DNA of 64,000 nt from Hofstenia miamia (GCA_004352715.1 SCFE01000121.1:145987-209986); one strand, 5' to 3'. Shown: positions 11,801 through 24,290, numbered from the stretch's first letter. Translations and numbers: made by a program. Notes: generated by a model from the sequence alone, not told the origin.

Positions 11801-14311
11801 AGTAAAAATATGTATTTAAAATTTGAATCCTCCAATGAGATTTCTTAACATAATTGGTTCAGCAACAAATGTCGTATCGTTTGAGCGGGAGTAACCAACT
11901 TGTTAGAAACATGATCTACTTAATCAAGGTGTCCGCCCTGCCTGAAATCTGAAACTGCATTGAACTTCCTGGAAATGATAAGTAACAGTCTTGAATTTTA
12001 TTCATTGCCTGGAAATGCTTTAACCCAACTGTTCTCAATTTTTTTATTAAGATCATTCATCTAATTTGAACTAAAGACTATATACTGCGTGTTTGAACAT
12101 GCAAACAACAAAGCTTTGACATCTTTTCATTGGACTTTTATGCCAGGGTGATATTTCGCCAAATGGAAATATATGCACTTATGCATCCCCTCGTGTACGA
12201 TGCAGGAAATTTAGAAAGAAAATATTTTATGTCTTTTATGAACAATTGGGTCTAAGACACATGTCATGTAGATAGGCATTACATGTAGTGAAGTATTTAG
12301 CACTTTATCAATTTCAAGATTTTTACGTCTACCACATCTAATTTGCTTGTGACCAACTGCCACCAAATGTTGCTTCTAACCCTAGTGTAATGCGTCTCTA
12401 TTTTGAGAATTGTTTCTGGATGTCTACTGGACATTGTGATACTACATGTGTAAATATTGTGGTAATGTATCAAGTTCCAATAAATCAAAGTTATCACTGG
12501 ACTAAGAAGTAACATTGTCTTACCACATAGCTTTTCCTTCATTTGCAACAATTAAAATGTAGCATTTTCCAATTCTCTCATTCCCAATAAAAGCATCTAT
12601 TGAAGTCAGCTAAACAAAGGCACGGCGATATAAAAATATTCTGCCATAAGATGTTAAATCCTATTGAAGATTGTCAGCGGAACTAGAAAATACAGCTGCA
12701 CCTATGTAGCATCTTTCTCTGCCAGTTTATCAAGCAAATTGTTAACAATTTTTCAGTTTTCGGCCTCGAGTTAGGCAAAAAAGGGAGTTTTTCCGCTACA
12801 TGTTACCATTTCTTACTAAATATTTAGTTAGATGTAATGTGAATCCGAGATGCTCTTTGGTTGTTGCCACGTATAGTTTTGAAAGCTAGGAAGAGATTCA
12901 TTAACTTTTCGGAAAATCTAATTGACTAATAATACTGACTCAGTGTTTAGTGTTTTTGGATTCCGTTCCATCCTTTCGGCTCCTTCAATAGCATTGAGTT
13001 TCTTTAGCCAAAATGTTGTTTAACAACATATAGAGACTAGATTGATTTACAGAATATTAACTAATTTGTTTTGAGTGATTTCTCAACCAATGTGTCTTGA
13101 ATATTTTCAATTGTAGCTATTGTACATACCTCACTTTATTTTTTACATCAATTGGACAAAGGGATCTTTTGCATGTGCGTATAATCTTAAAAAACAAAAC
13201 ATGTTTCTGTACATTTTAATATGTTGAAAGGGATTATTCACGTGATTACAATACGAGAAATTGTTATGTATGATATGTTTATATTTGTTTGATAAACTAA
13301 TGATTTCATCCAATCAATAATTTCATCCAATTTTTTGATATTTTAAGTCTGACGTTTAGAATTTAAGGTGTGCGAACACCATATTAATGCCTGGAAATTG
13401 TACTAAGTTCGGCTTTAAACCAGAGGCGCGTTTAAGATTTTTAAAACGGGGGGGCTGGCACCCATTTTTACCGAAAAAATTATAAACAAAAAGTTTTTTG
13501 AACAAAAGTAAATTTACACAAAATGAAATCGTCTGTTTTTAGCAGCAAATCAATTGATGAAATCTTGAATTAAAGTGAAATATTTTCAATTTTGAGGAGA
13601 AGAGAGCCTTTCAATTAAGTGTTCGCTGCAGGCCAGAAGGGGGCAGGGCGGTCGCCCTCTGCCAACCCGCTAAACTGATAAGTTGAAATGCGCAGACACT
13701 CTGTCTATAAAGCATTCCGGGGAAGTAAGAAATTCTAATTTTGAAAGCATAAATCGTATTTTTATATTTCTCTACGAAGTTTTGCATTAGACTTTGAAAT
13801 GCCAAACTACTTTGAATACTAATTTCTTATTCGAAATTTCATGATTCCTAACCTGGTAACCGAGCACACGTTTCAATTGTTTAGCTGGCATAGTTTACTA
13901 TTTTATTTATCTTGTAGTGAACATTGTGGAACATCATAGTTTAAGACTTTACAACATCTACATAAGTGTTTGTTTTAGGCATTCATGTAGTTTACTTATA
14001 TCACTTTCACGCAGAAATGCTGTTTTCTTAAAATCCCTGAAAATTTGCTGTACAAAGTATTTGTGCAAGCTTTCCTGTATGAAAAAATTTTGGAATCCGA
14101 GAAGCAATGAATTTTATGCACACTATTTTAGGATAAGAAAAAATGGACTAGGCCTCCTATTTCTATAAACTTCGAGGTGCCATTTGCCCCATCTGGTTTG
14201 AAGGTACGTTATTTGAAGGTGTTTGAATCCAAACTCAATTACAATGACCACGACACTGTGAAATGGGTCCGTTACATTGGCAAGAGTGGACTGTACGAAA
14301 CGCGAATCTAG
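8844..14311 (+). CDS. AP2M1: AP-2 clathrin adaptor complex, mu (medium) subunit
   Basis: Six coding exons: 8844-8969, 9686-10015, 10057-10352, 10397-10610, 11053-11217 and 14132-14311. All introns are GT-AG, giving about 436 residues, the usual family length. It starts [20 protein letters not shown], a longin-type N-terminal domain (about 1-140). The mu homology domain follows from about 165 and ends [12 protein letters not shown]-2 mu recognises YxxPhi sorting signals and PIP2 at the plasma membrane during clathrin endocytosis. The regulatory Thr of QITSQVTGQ (Thr156 in mammals) is kept, at residue 150, right at an exon junction. WVRY of the cargo pocket is present, as is the [15 protein letters not shown] core. 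No frameshift or stop is seen. Introns are 41-716 nt except the last (2.9 kb), which holds a hAT-like insertion. Identity is secure; only the 5' UTR is unknown. Confidence 0.97.
13421..13700. mobile_element. Probable small hAT-like element in the last AP-2 mu intron
   Basis: A GC-richer island in the intron, beginning CAGAGGCGCGTTTAAG and running into GGGGGGGCTGGCACCC. It ends near GAAATGCGCAGACACTCTG, which read in reverse is CAGAGTGTCTGCGCATTTC. The two ends therefore share a CAGAG...GCGC inverted start. The GGGGGCTGGCACCC type of end is common in non-autonomous hAT elements. I see no clear target duplication, so the boundaries are approximate. Confidence 0.5.
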
Positions 14312-15439
14312 TCATCAGTTGCATGCGTCCAATGACTGTATAGCTCTGTGTAATCCACATTCTGATTTCAATTCAATAATTGTGTATTATTTGTAAGTTA
14401 ATTTGAAATAGAGTATTTATTTGCATTTTTTAATGCTGTTTTCTTAGTTTAGGATTTCGATAGTTGGATTTTACGTTTCATCAGATTTGTCAACGAGCCG
14501 AAATTTATGAGGCTTGCTTCAACTCGAAATTTTTTAAAAAATATTGCGCTCTTGGAATTTTTTACATAGCTTTTCCTATTATTTAATAAACATTTCTAAA
14601 ATATGATTATAAGATTGGCATTTTGAATGAAAAGATAAGAAAAATCTGCATAATCAAATTAACAAGCAATACTATGAATTTGCTTTGCTTACAAAGGCTC
14701 GTTTTGGGCTAGTTGTATATCCAACACTCTGCTCAAGCTCGGCTCGTTGGCTGCTCTGCGTTTAATGTAAATTTTCAAACTATTTTTTAACCTAATCGTG
14801 AATTGAAGACATGCAATCAGACATAGTGTTTGATGTTATTTTGTATCATTGATAACTACACTTTATTTGTTTAGTTGATAATCACCAACTTTGCAGCAGT
14901 TTCAATTTTAATGTATTTTCAACTCATTTCCTATTCGTTTTAACATATTGCGAAGTATTGGTGTAAATTACGCACCTTAATTAACAATGGTATTTACCAT
15001 TCTACCGTGAATTCTACAATTGTTTGTAGAAATGGAATAATTTGCTTAATTTCTCAACCAATTGCAATTTTTGACATTCTTCTCAACTACAACGGTTATT
15101 CCCTGTCGAAAAAAACATGAATTGTAGCATCTTGGAAACGAGAAAACTGAACTTGCAAGTTTTCCCTTTCTATGTTTTGCAAATGGAGACTTTTAAAAAT
15201 GTAGAGTTGAATATATTATCTTCTATCAAACATGATTCTCTGTGAACTGAGCACTTACAAAATCACTGGATACAGCTTAGAATTGTGTATTTTTTAAGAA
15301 AATTTTTTAAATCAATGCGTTGCCTCAATTTTAAAAACTTAAATATGACATATTTCTAAAATATTACTAAAATCAAGAAGATACAAGAATATTCTGCAGA
15401 AATTTGATGTTTTCAATGTGCAAGTTTTTCCGTCTTTAG
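14312..15439. other. No gene recognised; contains one dispersed repeat
   Basis: 3' flank of the AP-2 mu gene, AT-rich. The only structure noted is the 54-bp repeat at 14697-14750, also seen at 45407. An AATAAA at about 14587 could serve as the AP-2 mu poly(A) signal. Confidence 0.4.
14697..14750. repeat. Dispersed repeat, copy 1
   Basis: Carries GCTCGTTTTGGGCTAGTTG, then TATATCCAAC and CTCAAGCTCGGCTCGTTG. The same order of blocks occurs at 45407-45458. The core CTCAAGCTCGGCTC also occurs in reverse complement at about 55665, inside a CAGGGTTTT-ended element, so these are probably ends or fragments of one DNA-transposon family. Confidence 0.65.
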
Positions 15440-15607
15440 ATGCTTTGTTTCCATATCGCATTAAGCAATCGTGAAACACCTGAAGGTATGTATTATTAAT
15501 TAGAAAATAAGTTACAAAGGTTGTTTTTCTCTTTAGAATTTGTAAATCTAAGTATGCTGGAAGTTACCTTCACTATCACCAGTACTTTTTCAGTTTTCAT
15601 TTACTAA
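15440..15607 (+). CDS. Possible two-exon 3' end of an unidentified gene
   Basis: I do not recognise the product. A stretch at 15440-15485 is preceded by TTTTTCCGTCTTTAG and followed by GTATGT, so it looks like an exon. The next (15537-15607) is preceded by TTTTTCTCTTTAG and ends in TAA, immediately overlapping an AATAAA at 15606. Joined in phase they read MLCFHIALSNRETPEEF to MLEVTFTITSTFSVFIY, with a hydrophobic tail. Splice consensus and phase agree, but the exons are very short in an AT-rich region, where such patterns arise by chance. No upstream exon was found. Low confidence. Confidence 0.2.
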
Positions 15608-15952
15608 ATAAAGTTGTTGTCGTTTGAAGTCAATGTATGAGAAAACTTTCGCAATATTTATTCAATAAACATTGGTGTGTAAACTGCAGATTTCACTATA
15701 TTCTCGTTATCTGAATTTGCTTCATTTCCGTTTTTCCCGTTTCTCTGTGCCTTTCTCGAAGATATCAGTTTCATATGCTTCATTTTTGTCAAAACTTCTT
15801 ACGTGTTGTTTCTTATACCTTATAACAATAATGAGCTGTAGCAATTTGAATTTTTTTATAATGTATTTTTTGCTAAAACTTTGGGTTAACTTTTTTAAAT
15901 ATTTTTGTCACCTGTAAAGCATGAAAAAATTAAATCTATGTTTAGCCTTTAG

Positions 15953-16412
15953 ATGATGTATCTATGCTGCTTCAATCTGTTCAGCATTATCACCGCAACA
16001 AATGTTATTTCCTTAAACTTTGGGGCTTGAGGTAAGTATTTTTTCAACACTTTGTATATTATAAGTTTAACTATAATGATCTACTGCAAAAATTAAGAGG
16101 CTCATAAAAGTAATAATTTGGAATGTTCTAAAATATTTTTTCTTGGTATTTTGACTTAGGAAGTGTGAAATATACCATTGTGAATTGAATAGACCATTTT
16201 CTAGAGGTCTTTACGATCCTGCATTTATAAATATGGCTTTAATTTGCACTAGTTAAAAGCTCCTCTAATGAGCTCAATGATATTTCCAAGATAAAAATGC
16301 ATTAATTCCAATACATTTTGTGTTTTTTTTCAGGGGAGTCAATATGGCCATCGAACAGGCCAAATTCAGTTGGCAGTCACTGATTGATCAGGTTTATGGT
16401 TGGAATTTTTAG
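15953..16412 (+). CDS. Possible two-exon fragment of an unidentified gene
   Basis: Two candidate exons: 15953-16031 (acceptor GCCTTTAG, donor GAG|GTAAGT, a near-perfect consensus) and 16334-16412 (acceptor after T-run, CAG). Joined in phase they give DDVSMLLQSVQHYHRNKC, then WGLRGVNMAIEQAKFSW, then a stop at 16410. An alternative donor at 16392 would extend it elsewhere. The donor strength and continuous phase argue for a real transcript. I cannot assign a family, and the downstream sequence is LINE debris. It may continue the candidate at 15440 as a separate gene or be a chance pairing. Confidence 0.25.
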
Positions 16413-16547
16413 TATTATTTTAAAAAATTTTTGGGTGCATAGTTAAACTAAATAATATAAAATATTTTTAAACCAAAGTCATTTTCAGTTCTCAAAATAT
16501 AGCAGTCCTTTACCATTTATTATTAATGGTGGTATAGGGTTCTGCGA

Positions 16548-16565
16548 AACCAAAAATTTTTGGTT
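16548..16565. repeat. 18-bp perfect palindrome
   Basis: AACCAAAAATTTTTGGTT reads the same on both strands. It lies exactly at the start of the recognisable LINE sequence, so it may mark the insertion border; otherwise no function is suggested. Confidence 0.6.
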
Positions 16566-17880
16566 CCATTCCCATTTAGTATCATATTCACCAAATCACA
16601 TGGTTTCCAATTAGTCCCACGCAACACTTCTAAATACGACAAAACTTTAAGAGATATTCTAAAATCCGTGGGTCTATCATTCGTGCGAAACGACGATTTG
16701 GGGTTACAGGCACTGCTGTTGGATGTTTTAAATCTTATTTATCTAAGAGACTGGAAGCTTTTCATTTTAATGGCTCAAATAATGATTCGATTCAAATGTC
16801 ATCTGGAGTACCTCAAGGATCTTGCCTAGGCCCGATTCTGTATGTCATCTATAAATTATTTATTAGTTCCTTTTGCCGTAAATTTGGATTAAATTATCAC
16901 GTATGCGCAGATGACACTCAGGTTTATCATTCAATCAGGGCTGAAACAGCTAATTCGCCGAATATGATTATTGAATTCTTCAAGGTGTTGTCTCACTATA
17001 TGTCATTCTTCCATCAACGTCTGAACAGGAGCCAGGAGAATATTTTGCCTCCTAACTTTAGAGAATATCTGGTTGATGCTGTAAATGATCTGGGTTACAT
17101 CCTTACAAGTGATCTTACAGTGGATACATTTGTGAAGCAAACCGTAAAATCAGCTTCTTTCCATTTGCGTAACATTAAACAAATTCGTCAATTCCTATCA
17201 GTGAAAAAGACAGAGATACTCATAAAAACTTTCGTTATTAGCAGGCTGGATAATTTTAACTCGCTATTATTCAAAGCACCGGATTTTCAGTTAAGGTTAA
17301 AATTAATCCAGAACAATCGTGCGAGGTTCATTTTTGGACTGAGATTCCGAGAACATATAACCCCAGCTCTGATTCAGCTTCACTGGCTCCCAGTCAAATT
17401 CATGGTGACATACAAGATCATTTTATTAGTATGAAATTGCCTCCATGGAATGGGTCCGGGGTACCTCTCTGAACTGTTAGAACACCAACATACTTGTAAT
17501 GTACGCTTGTGCTCGAAACTCTTGAACAATCCACCTTTTCAATACTCACGGAATCGACTCCTTGAACTACGGTGACTTCTGTATTGCGTATTTTATGCGC
17601 GACAAAATTTTTAATTTCGTAGATTTTAAGCGCTGTAGTAGAAGTTTAGCATCGATTTACATTTGTACAAATTTTCAAATACAAAATAACATTCGAATAT
17701 TCGCAAAACAAACGAATATTCCGCTATTCTCAGAAATTTTGCTATTTGATGATCTAATAAAAGTGGATAATAGATTCCATTTGGAACAGAATGAAGACAC
17801 GTTTGATAACATTATCACAAAATTTGAAGGCGAAATGCAAAGATTGTCTAAAACAATCTATGATTAATAATGTAAATAAT
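16566..17880 (+). mobile_element. Non-LTR retrotransposon (L2/CR1-like), RT palm to C-terminus, decayed
   Basis: Plus-strand LINE ORF2 fragment. The longest open part (16796-17434) carries SSGVPQGSCLGPILYVIY, the CADD catalytic box, LGYILTSDLTVDTF, SFHLRNIKQIRQFLS, SRLDNFNSLLFKAP, ITPALIQLHWLPVKF and YKIILL. That ordered series is typical of L2/CR1-type RT thumb and C-terminal regions. It continues in another frame as NCLHGMGPGYLSELLEHQ (about 17435-17500) and fades towards 17870. The 5' part, including the endonuclease, is missing. A frameshift near 16830 and a stop at 17435 break it. It is inactive. Confidence 0.85.
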
Positions 17881-20800
17881 ATCGATTCCGATTGTTTCAT
17901 GGATTCTGATAACTCCTTACTAATTACTAGTTATTAGAAATATCCATTTTAAAGGTTTTATTTCTATGTCGAATCATTGTTTAATGAAGGCACCGATTTC
18001 CGCTAGTAGTATAAGTAAGTCAAAATAGCTAACGGTGATATCGGGTAACCGATTAAACCCAACCCCATTTCGGGTCGGGCCGGATTCAAGTACAAAGATT
18101 AAATTGATTATTAAAAAATAGAGATGTTAATTACCGCTTGATTTTAGAAAGATCCAATACATTAAGTAATACCGATAATTACTGTTTTCCTTATCAGAAA
18201 TTGATTAATGTTAATGGTCATTTGATTGGACAGAAATCCATAACGTCAAATCAAAGTAATTTTTTTCAGGCCGGGTTGAGGTAGTAAATATTCCGATCGA
18301 GTCGGGTTTGAATCCATATTAGCACTCTAGCGATAATGTTGCCAAAACAATTGGTAGATGGAATAATCCAGTGATAGTTAAAAGTAAATGTGGAGAAATG
18401 CAGCGGAGTATATGTTTGCCTGTCACTGAAGTTTTGCTTGCTGACATAGTTTGAGTCAGATTTTATTAAATTTTTGTAATAAATTTTCTTAAAATTTTGA
18501 TAACGGTTAATGCCCTTGTTTCTTGTGCTGTTTCTAGACTTCATGTCTTAGACTATAGGCAAGACATATAATCTTCAAAGACCTTTTATTGTTGAATCCT
18601 GTACAATTATGTATTTATCTTCAAAATGGGGAAATACTATGCACAGAAGATTTATGCAACAAAATGTACATATTAATAAACTAATTGGCATTAATTAAAT
18701 TCAAAGCTTAATTCGACACTGTGTGACAGACAGTTATCAATTTTTAGACAATGCAATAAAATTGGCTTCTAATTATCTTGCCAAAATACACTTGAAGTCC
18801 CATTTTATGAAAAAGATGGTATGTACATGATTTCAATTGATTTTATGACATTTTCTCATATTCAACTGCATTCTTACGCACTTTACAATCGCTTGAGATT
18901 TTGAAAATATGTGATTTTCAATTAACAAATTTTAGACGATTTCTACATCATCACGTGCGATGGTATTTTACCTTGAGTAATATTTAATCTCCCATTTCCA
19001 ACACAAATTTCGAAAATTTGACGTCCAACTCTGTTTAAATTGTAAACAATATTTATATAAAGTTTTTTTTTATTTTAATTTTGTGGATTTTCAAACTGTA
19101 CCACTGATTGATACGATCAAAGAATTCTTTCTTTCCAATTTTGGTATCAAATTATTCAAGATGGGTACTAAATATTGAGTGTTATTTTAATTTGACAAAT
19201 TATTTTTTCTAAAACATTTCTATTTCATATGCATTACTTCCGAATATAAATTTAACGGATTAAAGTCGTTTGAGGTTATTAAGAATCTCATATCGAGAAA
19301 ATTTATCGGTTTGCATACAACAAAAACTTTTCTAGCGAATTTCGTATCCTAAGTTTTCCACACGCCTGAATCCAATTATTGTTTCAAGTTTCGTTTTCAT
19401 ATAGTTGTTTTTTCAAAACCGTTTTACAAAGTCACTAATTAATTAATTTCGTGTTTCCCACGATTTACTCTTCAATGTAAGTAATTCTCACAGATATAAT
19501 TCAACTATTTATTATTAAGTTTGGTGTTATATTAGCTTCACTAATTTTGCTTTTTGCTTAATTTTCTGCTATGATTTTTCATTAAGTGATTTTCTTCTTT
19601 AAGAAAATAACTTAAGTAGCTTTTTATTCTGTTTATCCTTGTACATTCTCTGTGCTTACAGTCTGTAAATATTATTTACAATATATATATACAAATAGTG
19701 TACATTATATATATAAACATATTTACAAAACTGATATATACAGATATGTACAAATAAAATAAACAAAGCTAAAACAATAATTAAAATAAACAACTAAAAA
19801 AAATAATCAGTTAAAAGTAGGAAACAAAAGTGACATATTTTAATAATTTCGCCATATATTTTAATTATGAAATCTTCATTCAACAATGCCTAGATGAAGT
19901 TCTGCATGTTGAAACTCCTTTTTTATACTATCAGTATCCCAATTTTCAAATTTCGAAATTTTACGACAACTTTTTGGGTAATACATCTTCATTAAAATCT
20001 CCTCGGACCTAGAGTAAAATTGTATCGAAATGATACATGAAATCTACAAATACAGTATTGTGTGTCAATAGATCAATACTATTTAAACCTGAATAAATAG
20101 AATATTTATTGCATCACAAAATTGCACAGTCTTTCTGAGGGAATAGAGAAACTTAGCCTACCCTCACCATCTTATAAGAAATAGTTTAGAGCAATTTTTT
20201 AGAAGTGAAGCAAGCCAACACAACAGCACCAACGCTCTAAAACGTATATAGTAGCTTCCCAAATACTGAAGAAATAGAATGGTAACAGAAACGACAAATG
20301 CAAATTATCAACGGAATGCTACGCAATTATGAAACAAATCATTCCAATTTCAAATATAAGCACATCTTTCTCAATCACAATAATCCTATTTTAAGACTCT
20401 TGCTTCCTTCGTCGGTTATAAATATGAGAAGTATTCAGCCTCATGTATGCGGGAGACACGTCGAGATCTAGAAATATGTATCCGAATTTTTTTACCAATA
20501 CTATATATATATATATATATATATTCAATTGATATTATTAATGGCATCCCTGTCAATTGCAGATAGTTTCCCTTTATACTAAGTCATTGCTTTTGTGGGG
20601 TGTTTCATAATTGTATCCTTTGTAATGATGAAGCATCTTTTGCACCAGGGCTTACAGTATGGATGTACAAAAACATAAGCGCACATTTGCATTTAAAGAA
20701 GAAGCTTCATATAATGTGTACAATATTTTTGAACCTATTGATCACAAACTATGTACAAATTGGTAACATTCCATTTAGAAAATTTTCATTTTAGTGCTGG

Positions 20801-21368
20801 GATCAAACATGAGCTACAGCCAGTATTTGACACTTTTGTCTAAAAAAGGTTTTATGGCTATTGACTCTAAAATTCGCAGAAAAAGGTATTTTTATTTTGC
20901 GTGTAGAAAATCTAATGTATATGATTAGTTCTTCCGTCAATAACGCAGCTCTGTTTACTGCGAGTGTTAATTACAAGTGGAGGGCATTTTTTAATTCGAT
21001 TTTCGCTATACATGTATATTCAAGATTCTATGAAACAATATATCCATAAATCTCATTAAATAAATCAGTTCGTGTAAACTAAATCAAATCGCAAATGATA
21101 TTCAATTGATCACAGTTCACATATATTTAAGGTATGCCGTAAGATGAGGTAACTTTGCCATAGTTTTTGATCGTATGATGCTCATATTCTTTTTATTTTA
21201 TTTAAGAGTGATGTTTAGACCAATTGTGTAGTCCACTTTGCGAATTATACATTCATAATTCTGGATAGCCATTCAAGCACATATTTAGGTCATAATTACG
21301 CTAGTGACTTCTCAAAATATGGGGTAACCAGGGGTGCACCCAGCTTTTTCTATGAGGAGGGGAACTAT

Positions 21369-21404
<36 letters not shown>

Positions 21405-23098
21405 NTTGTATATATTTTTATTTTAACCTAACAAACGGAACACGCATTATAAATGTTTATGTTATCAAATACTAATAATGAATTATTTCTCCCTACACCT
21501 CACTAATGCAACCTTTATTATGATGGCTAACACACTTATTGCCCCGTAGATCAGTGGGTGAGCCGAGTTTTGAATACAGGCTGATGCACTGTTAAATGTT
21601 CCAATTTGAATTGGAAAAACTTCTTTCCTTTTGTAGTAGAGCGATTTCTAGAAATATCTTATCTTCTTAGACTTATATAAATCGAATCAGAAAATTTAGG
21701 CCAATCCCTGCCCAGCCTGAATCCGCTCCAACCCATTTAATTCCGATTCGGCATATTTTCATGAGATTTTTAAGAAGTTTTCTAAAATTTTGCGGCTTGC
21801 TATATCAAAGTAAGGTATTTTAGAATAGAAACTATCAATAAAATCTAGGCATTGAATTGGAAATTCTAGATTCAGTTCTTCAAGACTATATGATACTAAT
21901 ATACAATTTCAAAACGTTGAAAAATTATATAGCATTCACTAAAACTGTAGTCTACTTGTTCAATTTTAGCCCATCTTTTTCAAATGTTTAGTCCAACCCC
22001 AGACCAGCGCAAGACTATCTCTGACTTCAACTCCTGATAACAGAAGAAATGCACAGGATTGGGATCATTTCGAATTAAGCTGACAGAAAAACCATTAGTT
22101 ATGTTTTGCAACTTGCCATAATTTGAATTATTATTAGCATTGCTATATATTTCACAATATTTCACTACAAGTTAATGTATACAGAAAGCGTGTTCAAATC
22201 ATTTTGACCCCAGTAAGCTATAACTTCATAAACATTTCATTCAAAATGGCTATATTTCTCATTCTTAGTTTCACTTAAGGTAGCCCATTAAATTGCCCCT
22301 GGCCATAAATTACAGAAACGCAGAAGTAGGCAATTTTTAATTGGAACCCTACAAATAGATGTTTCTTGTTTAGTAAATTAATCATTTTTTGCGTTTCGAA
22401 CAATAGATTATTGCCAACTTTTGTCAATAATTAGAATGAAAATATTATATCAAAAATCATAGTAATTTAACTAGTTAGGTATTAATAAAAATCAATATAT
22501 AACACATAAAAAATTTTTCAAAGAAAAATCATAATTGTGAGATAACAAAAAGGGTTACTTGTGCTTCATACATCTGTTAGCAGTAAGAAGAAATTGTTCT
22601 ACAAAATCAAAAGTTAAATATTGCCACTAATCATAATTGCTAATGGCACATTTGGTTCTGCCATACATACTATATATAAATGCGGCGATCATAGTTTAAT
22701 TTCTTTAGGTTTGGCATGATAAGGTGAGGAGTCCGACAGAATATCACAATGGTGCGAAATAAGGTTAATGTTAAGCCTTCAATATGCATAAAATGATGAA
22801 TTTGGTTGTGGAAGCATTACATATTTTTGGGTCATCAAATAATCCAGTACATTCCACAGCCAATGCTATATAAATTTACTAGACAGGATGATAACGCTTC
22901 TGGAATCGGAAATTGATTATATGTATATTTCAGCAAGATTTAAGTGAATATTAAATATTTGGCAATTGATTTTTTAAAATATTCAATAGGTTAATTATTT
23001 TGCAATTATTGCAATAATTGCAATATCAATTTAATATTGTTTACCCTTGCAGACATAGAGTAGAATCAATAGTTATTTACATATTATGTTGTATGATT
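17881..23098. other. Long gene-poor AT-rich stretch
   Basis: No gene recognised. About 18032-18310 is an island with GGGTCGGGCCGGATTC at its left and CAGGCCGGGTTGAGG and GAGTCGGGTTTGAATCC at its right, possibly the ends of an old DNA element. TA-dinucleotide runs occur at 19680-19740, 20503-20522 and 21361-21404 (the last contains a single N at 21405). The piece CAGGGGTGCACCCAGC at about 21328 looks like a hAT terminus, but I find no partner end. Short open frames here look random. Confidence 0.45.
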
Positions 23099-23106
23099 GT
23101 TATAGG

Positions 23107-23342
23107 TAGGGGCGTACGCAGGGCTTTCCAACGGTGGAATATCTCCGCCGTAAGTAACAAAAAGTGGGGCAAGCCCCTAAAATTCTTTGGAAATAATGAT
23201 GAATTCGACACTAAGAAATGCATTTCACCACCTAAATTTGGACTTTCTTAATATTTTTTAACGAAAATTTTTTTGTTTAACCAGTCAAAGTCAATTTTGA
23301 AAATCTCACTGAAGGACATTCCACAGCTTGCATACGCCACTG
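23107..23342. mobile_element. Small non-autonomous hAT-like element with perfect 8-bp target duplication
   Basis: The element begins TAGGGGCGTACGCAGGG and ends CTTGCATACGCCACTG; the end reads CAGTGGCGTATGCAAG in reverse, so the termini are imperfect inverted repeats. GTTATAGG stands immediately outside both ends (23099-23106 and 23343-23350), an exact 8-bp direct duplication as hAT transposases make. At 236 bp it cannot encode a transposase and depends on a partner elsewhere. The 77-codon open frame crossing its left end has no support as a gene. Confidence 0.85.
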
Positions 23343-23390
23343 GTTATAGGCAAACATTTCACGAGGAATGGAAGCATCTCTGCTCTGTTG

Positions 23391-23410
23391 AGGGGGAACG
23401 TTCCCCCTGT
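23391..23410. repeat. GC-rich palindrome
   Basis: GGGGGAACGTTCCCCC, a 16-bp perfect palindrome in otherwise AT-rich DNA, followed by CTCCCTCTGGGTGCGCTTCTGGGGG. It is probably the junction or terminus of another small DNA element next to the hAT-like insertion. Confidence 0.5.
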
Positions 23411-23814
23411 TCTCTCCCTCTGGGTGCGCTTCTGGGGGTAACTCTCCCACTACATTTAATAATTTATAAAATACAATTAAAAGTCTTTTTACTGATAACT
23501 ATAATTGATCATTGTGTACGAAGTTTCAAATGCATTTATTTTTGCATTTTATATTTTTTGCCTTCACGTATACAAATTTGCTAATTTTTTAAAGATATAT
23601 AAATTGATGAGTTTTGTTACAGACGGTTATATTATTTGTTTAAATTGTCTATAATAATGAGATAAAGAAAAACATAGGCCTATGCCAAAGCAATTCTGTA
23701 CTAGTACAAATTCAATCAAAATTTTCGATTTTCGAGTACAAAAATCCGCTCTATTTGCAACTTGCAGCTACCGCAAACAAAATACACTTCACAACTGTAA
23801 CAATTTCCACACTA

Positions 23815-24290
23815 CTATTTCAAACATTCAAGACACTGCACCCAATCCAGTCCTTCAAAACATCTCCACAAAACGAAGCAATGGGCATATGAAGAGCCAT
23901 CATCATCATCGAATTCGCCATAAGATGAGTCGTGTCGACTAGAAGTTGGTTCATCTCGCACTCCGGATGAAGTCGCTCCTTCATCTACTGAAATGGTTGT
24001 TGTAATATCCTTACCTGGTTGTATCCTCCTTCCACGCTTGATTTTAGGCTTCTCAGTCTTCCCCAACCTCGATTTCCTTTCAATAGGTCAAGAACACTTT
24101 CATTGAGCACTTTCACCATTTCACTGTGTTCAGTCTGAGCGCGAAGTCTGCAAAACACCATCATCAAATAGTACAAGACCAGTTGCTCTGACTGCTGATT
24201 GAAGATTCTTCTGTGCGTTGATTGTGAATTGCGACCACAAACAATGGAAAAGTGGAGGACTCTCAATGCGCCATTGGTCCAAAACATTCA
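23815..24290 (-). pseudogene. Pogo/CENP-B-type transposase remnant, internally deleted
   Basis: On the minus strand, the segment with RRIFNQQSEQLVLYYLMM resembles the helix-turn-helix entry of pogo/Tigger-like transposases (F..eqE.eLv.yl pattern). It is followed at once by VLNESVLDLLKGNRG and, in another frame, KIKRGRRIQPGKDI. The chain ends with an acidic, Ser-rich tail (EFDDDDGSSYAHC) and FEGLDWVQCLECLK, like the C-terminal WxQC..C motif of these proteins. The DDE catalytic domain that should lie between the two parts is missing, and a frameshift separates the two open frames around 24000-24060. The assignment rests on short motif resemblance. Confidence 0.55.

Noticed and set aside
21328-21600. 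hAT-like terminus CAGGGGTGCACCCAGC
   Set aside because: No inverted partner end or flanking duplication could be found; the region contains an ambiguous TA run with an N.
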